DNA of 64,000 nucleotides. Source: Fasciolopsis buskii (taxonomy: Eukaryota > Platyhelminthes > Trematoda > Plagiorchiida > Fasciolidae). Positions 1 to 9,083 of this stretch are shown here, one piece after another. The translations under genes were made by a program, and so were the position numbers. The notes beneath the pieces are model-generated. The model saw nothing but the letters and a program-made list of their open reading frames with translations. It had not been told where the DNA came from and did not search any database. The stretch lies in assembly GCA_008360955.1 (NCBI GenBank), contig LUCM01002430.1, positions 256,365 through 320,364 on the forward strand, read 5' to 3'. Numbering within the stretch: position 1 is the stretch's first letter; every line of letters begins with the position of its first letter.

Positions 1-725
1 ACGAACGGGCGATTTTGGATTCAATGACCTTGAGTCCAGGTTAGCTTATGGCGAAGATTTCAAAGCTGCTGCCCATTAATTGTACTCCCTGACCAGTTGT
101 TTGAATGTCTCGGTCCATAAAAGAGCAATGCGTACGGTTAAATATCGAAGATTCTACTTTTTTCACCCCTGAGTGTGTCTCCCGAAGGCATCGCAAGAAA
201 TAAGACCCAAGCGATTTAGAGATAATTATTTCCTTTGTGAAAAGAAGGCTGTTAACTGTGAGGGAAAGGAAAATGTTTCGTGAGGAAAGATAATTGAAGA
301 GATGATTGTGTAATCTACTTTGGCAATCTGTGTTTTAAGAATTATTTGATTTTATTGATGACTTGGTCAGCGTTGGTAATTTCCTTTATCGTGTTATCTA
401 CTCGCGTCAGGCACGGGGGTCATTTACGAGTACCCCTTGTAGCTACTTTTCATTATCACTGGTGGCAATGACCAGTGCGCCATTTATCATTATATATATA
501 TGCTGCTATTTCGTGGCATTTGTGTGTGAGATATTTTTAGGTTTGATCGATTTATTCCCAACGAATATGGGTGATTGCATTTGAATTGTACCGTACGACT
601 GGGAGCCGTATCTCTTCCGTTGAACTTCGGATTATTTTGTCCAAAACAGACTCTTCCAAACAGCCCGCATATTGGCTGTGATAATAATGCGGAAAATGAT
701 TTCAAAGACGACGACAGCGATGATG

Positions 726-790
726 ATGCTACTGATGATGATGAGGAGGAGGAGGAGGAGGAGGAGGATGATGAGGATGATGATGATGAT
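726..790. repeat. Imperfect (GAT)n/(GAG)n microsatellite
   Basis: Trinucleotide repeat that changes from GAT units to GAG units and back. It makes an acidic open frame on the plus strand (575-829, Asp/Glu tail) and poly-Ser or poly-Ile frames on the minus strand. These open frames are by-products of the repeat, not evidence of a protein. Confidence 0.9.
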
Positions 791-935
791 GAGTTGCACG
801 ATGACATTATGAATGGTGATCATTCTTAATGTTCGGATTTCTAGGAGGAGGAGGAGGAGGATGATGAGGATGATGATGATGATGAGTTGCACGATGACAT
901 TATGAATGGTGATCATTCTTAATGTTCGGATTTCT
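750..935. repeat. Perfect 93-bp tandem duplication
   Basis: Positions 750-842 and 843-935 are identical base for base, head to tail. Identity breaks at the base before (749 against 842) and the base after (843 against 936). The unit holds a GAG/GAT tract plus unique sequence beginning GAGTTGCACG and ending GGATTTCT. The unit is 31 codons long, but a stop in the first copy ends the acidic frame, so the duplication does not extend a protein. Perfect identity indicates a recent event, probably started in the trinucleotide tract. Confidence 0.95.
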
Positions 936-2099
936 TCATTTTTGTTTTTATTCACGTATTTGGGGATCGCGATTTAGGCAGTAATGTGCGTAAATCTGTT
1001 ACTGCTGTTATGTCAGTCACGGCGACCGATCCAGTTAAAATTCCCTCCCATAATTATCTTAATTGTCCGGGTTTTTTTTATTTCCACCCAACTACTCCTA
1101 TTTCTGTTGTTTTCTTCTCACGTTATCCATATCACAGAGGCTCGAGGATTAGGTGAACTGAATTTGCACGGAGAAACTCACTTTTATTTACTCCGAATTG
1201 TACTGCTTCAGGCCCGCGCGAACTTGGATATAGTCGGGCTTGTAAAGCGAATGGAAATCGCAATGACACCTATTGATTACGAATTAACATGCAACGCCTT
1301 CGAAGAGTCATATCCGTCGACACAATTTTCAAGATAGAGCAGATGAAAAATCTTTTGGGCAACGCATGATTAATTGTTGGGCACGGTTTCACACAAATAT
1401 GTACACTCACGTAAACCTAACTACGGATTTTATTGCTATTCCCACTGCGAGTAGGCCAGGGCTTTTATCACAAACCGACTGGACCAGAAGCCAACTGTTT
1501 GTAAATCAAATACAAAGTCATTTGCAGGGAGAAGTCATTCGTTTAAATTGTTTTTATTTCCATTTTGAGTGACTGTTTTGTTGAAGTCAAATCAAACAAG
1601 TTTGGGAAAGGTAGAAGGAAAAACGCCGTGGAGGGGTAGGAAGCAGGGATAATTCAGTCGCTCGCCTTTTGTCTCAGAAGAGACAACCTATTAGTCGATT
1701 GAGCACATCAGTGATAAAAACCAGAAGATTAGTTAGAATACAGATTGCAAGAAGTTTATTGCAAGTCTCTAGATTTCAGGAAGAAAAAAAGCTAGAAAGA
1801 ATAATTGACAGGGCGTGATGCGCGAGGAATATCGGTCCATTCACAATCACGATGAGCAAATAACCTTAGTGTGAAAATATTAATTACATTCAGCAACCAA
1901 AATTTTTCCCTCATTAAACTGTGAACCGTGGATAGTCTTGAACTCAAACACTTCAGTGTGATCTACCACTGAATATTACCGTATGAGACTTGCCATCACT
2001 AGAGAGGCATGAGTTGACCTGTTCAGCGGATTCTAGCCAACAACCGTAATCGTGGAATACAGTCTAAGCAAAAATGACCTTGTCGTTGAGTCACTTGTT
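936..2099. other. Featureless stretch
   Basis: Apart from the unrecognised frame at 984-1337, I see no repeat copies, RNA genes or recognisable protein similarity on either strand. Confidence 0.5.
984..1337 (+). CDS. Unrecognised 117-codon ATG open frame
   Basis: I do not recognise this frame. It starts at a true ATG. Its first 50 residues are rich in Leu, Ile and Phe and look like two hydrophobic stretches; the remainder is polar and of mixed composition. There is no paralogue in the window, no clear splice-site pair, and no promoter I can defend. It could be an exon, a fragment of an unknown element, or chance. Chance is most likely given many similar frames here. Confidence 0.12.
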   Translation: MCVNLLLLLCQSRRPIQLKFPPIIILIVRVFFISTQLLLFLLFSSHVIHITEARGLGELNLHGETHFYLLRIVLLQARANLDIVGLVKRMEIAMTPIDYELTCNAFEESYPSTQFSR

Positions 2100-4030
2100 A
2101 ATTAAGAACTGCCGTACCACGACAGTATGCTGACATCAAATTTGTCGAACCCTGAGGGAATAATAGTGGTGCCATCGCCTGTGACGCACCCGAAAATTTC
2201 CTCTGTTAATATCCTAAGGGTTCTAGTACCTGCGAGGTGCATCGACACATCAGCAAATACCATGAACTTATTTACAAGTTTCCTTTGTTGTATCCGTTCA
2301 TAGGCCGTAATAAGACCAGTTGAGCATGGTCGACCTCGGTTGTCCAGGCAAACGCTTCCGAACAGGAACACTGAAACCCTAGTGCAGCACGAAAATTTTA
2401 TAGGCCTTTTTCGAAGGACCTAGAGATTTATCACGGTTTGAATTCATAATTGATAACAAACTCGTTCGTCCAACTAGGGAATTTGTTTTATCTAGTATTC
2501 CAACCCCGATTACGCCTGAATACGAGAGCTAAAGACAATTATTTGTTAATTAAAGTATTTTGCTTTAACTGGTGTCTAAAATCCATAGTTCATCATGTGC
2601 AGAAAAATTACATTAAAGGTGACCTTGTCTCAAGGTCATTTGAATGTGCTGAGTAAAGCGCCCAAACTGTAAACGTGACAGTGAATCAGCGAACATGAAA
2701 CAGTAAAAGCTTTAGATACCACAATGTAGAGGATTCGGATCGAATTTCAAAACATCGATGGATTTAAAACTTTGTGGTTAAACTTTTCAAGCTTTTCAAA
2801 CAAAACAAGGCCATCAATTAAACCATATTAAACGAACAAACTAAGCCAGGATCATGTTTTTCATGGAGGAAATCAGTCATACCTAAAAGTGATCACAAAG
2901 TTACTTAAATTCATTTGAAAGTTTTATGACTAAAATCATATTCTTCATTCCTGTCCCGGATTACTAGCGAAATTTCATACACCATTGTCCAGCATAACTT
3001 GAAAATTATTTAAACGCTCCAAGTTTCACCAGATAAGCAGTTTAAACTAATCGCATAACAAAACAGAGAATCTGATTATCCCGTGCAATAGTAGAAAATG
3101 TAGAGCGTTTCAATCTAAGGACGTGTTGATTTTGTTGTCGAACGATTGGCATGTGATGAGTGACAAAATAACTGTGAAATGAACATTTCTAGGAGGAAAT
3201 TCCCATAAAAGTTGCCCCACTCTCTTATTCCCGTCCAAATTATTCACCCGCACATAAATAAAATTAGAAAATCTTTACCAACGGATCGAAAGAGAACGCA
3301 CTCCGGATAGGAAGAATTATGTCGTTGTGGTAACGGAGATATTCTTTTCCTCATAAGAAAGTAGCCGATTTGAAGAAACCGCTGTGTATCTGTAAGAAGC
3401 TCCGTGTTTCACTGTACCAGAATTTGTCGAACATGTTTTCCAGAGTAGGGTGGTTTTTATTTAATCTAACGTTTTTCTGATAAAATTATACTTGCTTGGT
3501 GGGTATGCTTCGGTTAAAATCCTATACCAGCATGAATCATTATTCTGTCCAAAATACGTTCCGTGTCGTGTCGTGTTAATTGACAGAGGTACTTATCCAA
3601 TTTGATGCTGACCTCGAAATCCTAAAGCTTCTCAGAATTGGAAGTAAAAGTAATTTCACTTTGGAGGTCCTAAGTCCCAGATCGAAATGGCCAAAATAAA
3701 TTAATGAACAATAGTGGTGGGATCATGGTTAGTCAGTGTTGTGAATTAATCTCACGTTGTTCTTCTTAAGGAGTTCGTGATACTTCATAGCTAAGATATA
3801 GATACGGTGGCCAAAATGGGATATCGGCTGCATCTCTAGGATATTTTCTCATTTACTATCTGCGAAGTACGCCGACTATTATCTAAAAAAAATTTCCCGG
3901 TTCTCGCTGGATAAAAGAATTACAGGTTCAAATATTCCTTCCCTTATACTGCTGCCTACTTTAGGAATAATTCCTCATATGACGCTTGTTGCACGAGTTT
4001 TAGCACGACCTGTACTTTCAGATTCCTAGC
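2100..4030. repeat. Dispersed repeat, copy A
   Basis: This region aligns in the same orientation with 55985-57830. The outer parts are strongly diverged with small indels but clearly homologous: a shared CAATTATTTGTTAAT-like block near 2545, AAATCCATAG near 2578, CAAGGTCATTT near 2631, and a CTGCTGCCTACTT block near 3950. The middle (2719-2881 and 3629-3821) is identical to copy B with no differences; the part between faces the N gap in copy B. On the minus strand 2237-2344 preserves an open frame shared with copy B, suggesting the repeat once encoded protein. Element class is unknown, and the ends are approximate because similarity fades gradually. Confidence 0.75.
2237..2344 (-). pseudogene. 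Fossil coding segment in repeat copy A
   Basis: Thirty-six codons align without an indel to 56054-56161 of copy B, with 16 identical residues: a DN.G..C..GL pattern, then I.Q, then KF.VFA and a final His. Copy A is open here (part of an 89-codon minus-strand frame), while copy B has one in-frame stop. Frame conservation between strongly diverged copies suggests the ancestor was coding. I cannot assign the protein to a family. Confidence 0.4.
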
Positions 4031-4816
4031 GGCCCCTGCATGATGATCTCTCGAAGTCGCATACTCATATTTTCACACCAGCCGCTTTTCGTTCCATGCC
4101 ATCTAAAATCAGTATTTGTGGGAACTACTTAATCCCATATTTAGCACCCATTTTGACGAACGGAAATCACATTTAAGCCGATTCCCTAAGAACCATCTCT
4201 CCTAAATGCCCAGATCATTCACTTGACAAGTTTCCTTGTCCTTGTTTTTCAAGGTGATCAGTGCAATTGTTTCCTCATATTTTACCCCGGTTTTTGACTG
4301 AAAGGCTACATTTATGTACATACAAGTCTGTGCAATACAATACAATATAATACAAATAACATTCGGTGCCACAAAGATGTCCATCGCAAATTACCGCACG
4401 CACTTTACCAGAGAAATAAACCAGTGTTGCTGTACTACTTTCAGCCGAGAAAGTAAGGCTAATTGTGAACGATTGTAATGACACATGAACACGAATATCA
4501 GCAGGAATAGCTGCGACCGCTTACAGTGCAAGTGAGGGTAGCAAGGAGATCCTGAAATCTAGAAATTACATTAGAGTTTATTTGTAAGGCATACACATAC
4601 AATTCATTGGCGAAGTATCACTGGGCCAGCAACTGGATAAAAATGTTCGCTTTTAACGTTCCTGAGTCCCCATGGATCTAATGGTTTGGTTTTAATTGCA
4701 AACGACAGCAAAACTCTACCTAGCTGTCATGTTAGTTGCACGTAGACTAATCTCGGTTGCACGCGAAAACAGCTATTCGGAAATGTTCCATTAGTCTTGG
4801 CCAACATGTGTCCTGA
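4031..4816. other. Stretch without a supported feature
   Basis: This lies between repeat copy A and the Ty3/gypsy RNase H fossil. The RT domain of that element would be expected upstream of the RNase H, but I could not read any RT motif here in any frame. A short AATAC-rich run occurs near 4335-4360. Confidence 0.4.
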
Positions 4817-5112
4817 GTGCAAACTTGCTATTTGATCGGCGCCGTCGTTCCACACGTGTTTTCCTCTGGAACACAATTAGTGAATTCCCGTGCTGGCCGG
4901 TGGATGACATCTACTGATCAAAACTACGGGCAAAATAAGAGTGAGACTTTGGTCATCATGTTTGACTTGATGAATTTTCAGAATTTTTATGGTCATCGTT
5001 CACTCTTTCCACGGATTACAAGTCTGTACTCGAAAATTCTGGGTCAAAAGTAGTCAATCCGTTGTATTCATTCAGCCGCTTACAATGCCAGATGCCAAAG
5101 TTCCTCGGATTA
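4817..5112 (+). pseudogene. RNase H domain fossil of Ty3/gypsy pol
   Basis: The frame carries IGAVVPHVFSSGTQ, corresponding to the gypsy RNase H motif usually read as (Y/F)GIGAVLSH with the following G-T/E. Next come SRAG...STDQNYGQ (family S.TLT..E.NY.Q), then LVIMFDLMNFQNFYGH (family EALA.VFA..KF..YLYG), then SLYSKILG (family LL.IFG). After a stop and frame change, PLYSFSRLQ matches the usual P.Y.A.RLQRWA segment. The catalytic Asp that precedes GIGA is not preserved. The reading frame opens at GTG, so no functional start is implied. Confidence 0.65.
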
Positions 5113-5414
5113 GATTAGGGCATCCGGAGCCAGCCAACGATGGACGCTGAACAGGCAGATGGATGTTCGCTTCTGCTCATAATCAAGAATGGCAGCTTAA
5201 AGAACACGACCATTATGTTTATTGCTGTTTAGTCCGTGATCGATGGTTTTTTTCTCATGCGATTTGTGCACTTCCGGCTACCTCTGAGTAGATCCATCGA
5301 GCATGCAAACAGGGTAAAGTATTGCAAAAGCATATCAGGTACCGTCAAACTTGCCGACCGGCCAAACTTTTAAAAGAAGAGCTGCAATTCTAATCTGTAT
5401 CGGCCGTCAGCGAC

Positions 5415-5967
5415 AGTATTCTGTTCCCTGAACGGGTTGTTCGCCAAGAGTTACGGATGAGGGTCCTAAGACATCTGATTTCGGCTTGTGCTAAAAGTGC
5501 TCTGGAATTAGAAGAGTTAACCAAGAGAGAGCAAAAGGCATCTCCCGTAAAGAATTCATATGGGCTACAATAGACCAGTTAATGTTCATGGCATTATCGT
5601 GGTGACAGATTCTGGCAATAAGTGGTTGGAAAGTTTTGCGATAGGATGAACAATATCAGGAGTGACAGTCTTCGACAAATTTGGATCTTCCTCGGAATCC
5701 TGAGGAGTGACAATCATGAACAATTCACATCAACCACTTTAAGGCAATTCTGACAGCAGTCGAGAATTCTTCGGTTTGATATCCACCGTATCATCCTCAA
5801 TCCACCGATCAAACCGAATGATTCATGAACACATTTACAAAGACGCTTCAAAAGTAAGGAAGAAAGGGCCGCAGAAGAGGCTCTTGATAGGATTTTACAA
5901 AGCCAGCGTGCAAAAACAAATCCGAAATTTCCGGAAGGCACGCCGCCTACACAGGTTCTTATGTAGA
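5415..5967 (+). pseudogene. Integrase fossil of Ty3/gypsy pol
   Basis: It begins with SILFPERVV..ELRMRVLRHL, matching the segment ahead of the HHCC zinc region (..VV.P..LR..VL..LH.GH.G). The catalytic core follows: IVVTDSGNKWLE corresponds to the first catalytic Asp motif (LVVVD..SKW.E), and SDNHEQFTS corresponds to the second Asp motif (SDNG.QF.S). The segment that should read as HPQSNG.AER is corrupted, so the catalytic Glu is lost. The tail NPKFPEGTPPTQVLM fits the usual TP...G.SPAELL/VLM stretch. There are at least three frame changes and several stops. Confidence 0.62.
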
Positions 5968-6020
5968 TGAAAGTGGCCCGCCTTTTGGCATGATCTGCCA
6001 AGCACCATTAGATAAAGAAC

Positions 6021-7287
6021 AACGGTATCAACTATCCCAGGCAACAAACGAAAACGAATTACCTGACCAGTGTCCCAGAAAAATTGCCTCCGCGTGAATC
6101 GGAAAATTCTCGTAAAGCATTACAGAAGCACACAGGAGTTGTCGGCTCCTGAACGCATTCATCAACAGTGTGTCGAAATTATGCACAACACAATGGTTCA
6201 GCCTAATGTCTAAGTCCTCCATGCTTAGTAGCTGAGGCCGAAAAATCTTATGGAAACTAGAAGCTCACCCTCAGGTTAATCACTGAAATTACTATTGGAT
6301 GCTTCTAATTTGCCGACCAGGTGACAGTAGCAATCACATCAGTTATCCCGCGCACTCAGATTAGCGGGGAGAAGAAGAAAACCCACTGTGCTCTTCCAGG
6401 ATAACACGAACTTCTGTTCAAACGTCAGGGTACGCAATCAAAAGAGGAACTTACCCAGAGTTGAAAACCTCATTGGCGGTACGTCATCAAAATACTACCA
6501 GTCCCTATTCAGTCAACCCACCATCAAGTACCTCGGTGATGCCAACCACTAACAGACACACATTCACCATAGAAGTATAGGCTTGATGCGTCTGTCCGTG
6601 AATCAGTCGCTTCAATGCACGTTACTTTCCTATATTCATATGAACGATAAAACTTTGTCTATCTTTCACAACAGCCTTTCAGCCAGCCAGCTGCCGACAC
6701 GCGGTTATCTAATTCAGTCAGTCATTCTTTTATCGTCCTGGAAAATCAATAGCAGCAGCATATTTCTCTATGTCAACTTCTACTTTTTTCTGTCATTTTA
6801 GCCATTGATTTTTGGCTGAATTTTAAAACGTTTTTTGTACTTATTTCTGACTAAATTCTTGCTGAGAATTGGATGATCTAAGAGTTACTAGTCACGGTTG
6901 ATCCAAAAATTTCCGCACAGAAGAAACGCATCAGGGTGGTCTTGATTCAAAGGCGAGTTGTATCATTGGCCAACATCTCAATTGGGATACCAGGTACTTG
7001 ATATGCAACTTTGATTATGAAATAGGTCATTTTTTCATCTCATAGTGAAAACGGAATCCAAATGGACGGTGGATTTGAGTGACTACTAAAATAGAGAACT
7101 TGAGTGAGGAGTAAATCGACGGTAGGGTTTATCGATGGAGCTCATAATTGTATTACGAGTTTTTGTATCCATGAAGTACAGGCGTGATTTAAATCAGATC
7201 ATCTTTAACAGAGTAGTGCAGGTTCACTCGAAGAACTACAAATTGCAGCGGATAAACAAGCGGTGACGGCTAGCGTCTAACTCTTAG
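6021..7287. other. Stretch without a supported feature
   Basis: This may include the decayed 3' end of the Ty3/gypsy fossil. I could not read a convincing integrase C-terminal domain or an LTR. A short ATG frame at 6583-6801 is unrecognised. Confidence 0.4.
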
Positions 7288-7290
7288 AGA

Positions 7291-7345
7291 AGGTAGTGAT
7301 CTAGTGGCCAATGTCATAGCTTCTCAACCGGGTTCGCACCTTCAC
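7291..7345 (+). repeat. tRNA-like Pol III boxes, possible SINE head
   Basis: An A-box-like TGATCTAGTGG (7297-7307) is followed by a B-box-like GGTTCGCACCT (7331-7341). The spacing of 23 bases is shorter than in a normal tRNA, and I see no cloverleaf, so a functional tRNA gene is not supported. It may be a decayed tRNA-derived SINE head or coincidence. Confidence 0.25.
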
Positions 7346-9010
7346 ACAGCCCTCAGTCTTCCCCACTTGGTAGCCCTCTCTTGACCGCTACCCTTCGCCT
7401 GGATAAAAAAATGGATCGCTTGAAGGCACAGCAGACAATGAAAGCGCACCTGTGAAATGGCTACTTCGACGGAGCAAGACTTGCAGCATGAACACTTGTA
7501 TTTTGACGGAAGCAACTGAAACCAGAATCAATCAGTATCAGATTTAGCATTCACTGCTTGCTGTAATTATCTCTGATCTCTTCCAGATGTTCGTCTGGTC
7601 GGTGGCGCTAAGGATTGGAAAGGAAAGAAAATCTTATTGGTCCGGGTCAGGCAGTCTTTCCGATACGGCTTCGATTTCGGAAAACACAGATACGCAATTC
7701 CAGCATCTTATTTGAGATTCAATAAGTTGGCAGGTGTAGCACAACTCCATAAGGAACAAGGCTTGGGTGAGCTGACAAGGATGTTGAACCGATTTTGCAC
7801 AGGAGCCTCACGTCCTTCATTATGATATCATTTAATGTTGTTAACTTCTTTTGTTTCTCTAACATTGATATTAATAAGTTTTTTAGTATCATGTGCTAGT
7901 CCCGTTTTGCTTTGATGATCTTAGTGTCTCTTTTCATCAGGAGTTCTTGAGAGTCCAGAGCCCTCGTCATGTGATCAGCAGATATGAACTCCAAATAGCA
8001 GCCTTGTCGTGCTCGTCACAAACCTAAACCAAATAAGTCTCAAAAAATAAGTGTAATTCGTGAATTCCATAAGATGGACTGGGAAGTTCTGGAAAGTATG
8101 CCATCTGATATCAGTTAGCTGGAGAAATTCGGAATTCTGCTCCCCGGGGAACAGGGTGGGCGAAGCCCAGAAAATAAAGTGTATGAGATCTGACCCAAAT
8201 ACTTTCACTCAGAACGGGAAGCTGTCGCAGAATAGACATCTTTACTCAAACCTTACATTTAATCCGTATCGTGAATCGAATGTGAGAAAGTAAAAGATAT
8301 AAGTGTGGCTCTACCTAGGCGAACTTGGAAAACCATGTTCCCTAAGCCGAAGTCCACAGAACATGAGCACACCAATAATTAGAAAAGATTTGACTGAGAT
8401 GAGCCACATGTGATATTTCGAGGAGCTGGGTAAGGTGCTTCATTTGATGAAACAATGGGAAAAAGTTGATTCCCTGGCAGCCGTTAACTGATCTCGCAGC
8501 GTATGTATACGAACACTGGAATATTGTTTTCTCTCAAAAGTGATGCAAAATTTCGATCGAATTTCGTCTTCCAGGAAGATAATGAAACCATTCGGATGTA
8601 ACAGGGGACCGGAATTAGGATACTACTCCACGGGATCATGTTGTGGGAAAAATGCAGTTATGATCTTAGTTCCAGAAAGAATTCCATAACATTTTGGCTC
8701 ACTAATTATCTAAAAATTACGCAAGTGAAAATCCATTGTTAGGCAAACGGCTATTCCAGTGACAAATCAACTAGTCACTGGATTAGCAACATCAGGAACT
8801 TTCCAGGGAAAGCGGCCACTACAGCTGAACAAGATCCATAGGAATCCGGGAATGATCTTTGGTTACGTTCAGCAATGTTTTTCGTTCTGCTTGGAAACTG
8901 ACTGGTGAGGCTAATCTAGGGACTAAAACCAAGTTTGTTGCTGTTTCGTTGGAATAGCAGTTTGTTTAACGCTGGACGGTCATTTAAGTAGTTCGCGTTC
9001 GAGACCTAAC
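7346..9010. other. Featureless stretch
   Basis: Only short unrecognised frames (for example 7637-7825 and 8060-8293). No repeats shared with the rest of the window were noticed. Confidence 0.4.
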
Positions 9011-9083
9011 TTCACAGTAGCTCAGTGGTTGATCATCTGCCTGGTAGGGTAGGTCATCAGATTCAATTCTGACTCCTTATGTC
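9011..9083 (+). repeat. tRNA-like SINE head or tRNA pseudogene
   Basis: A perfect A-box TAGCTCAGTGG lies at 9018-9028. A B-box-like GATTCAATTCT follows at 9060-9070, with 31 bases between them, normal tRNA spacing. TCAGA/TCTGA can pair as a T-stem around a short loop. The D-stem pairs only partly and no acceptor stem closes the structure, so I read it as a tRNA-derived repeat or pseudogene. The sequence after it to about 9160 could be the SINE body, but no second copy is evident here. Confidence 0.45.

Larger units (their letters stand above)
4817..6020 (+). mobile_element. Ty3/gypsy-type LTR retrotransposon fossil (pol 3' part)
   Basis: Plus-strand fragments in the order RNase H, then integrase HHCC region, then integrase core, which is the Ty3/gypsy pol order. 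They lie in several frames with stops between, so the copy is dead. The spacing is close to that of an intact pol. I could not identify LTRs, a primer-binding site, gag, protease or RT. The element may continue to about 6500, where the frames hold weak hints of an integrase C-terminus. The family is inferred from domain order and residue patterns read by eye, without a database search. Confidence 0.68.

Noticed and set aside
575..829. Acidic Asp/Glu-rich open frame
   Set aside because: The acidic tail is the translation of the GAT/GAG microsatellite; nothing upstream resembles a protein family.
490..955. Poly-Ser and poly-Ile/Leu minus-strand open frames
   Set aside because: They are translations of the same trinucleotide repeat in other frames.
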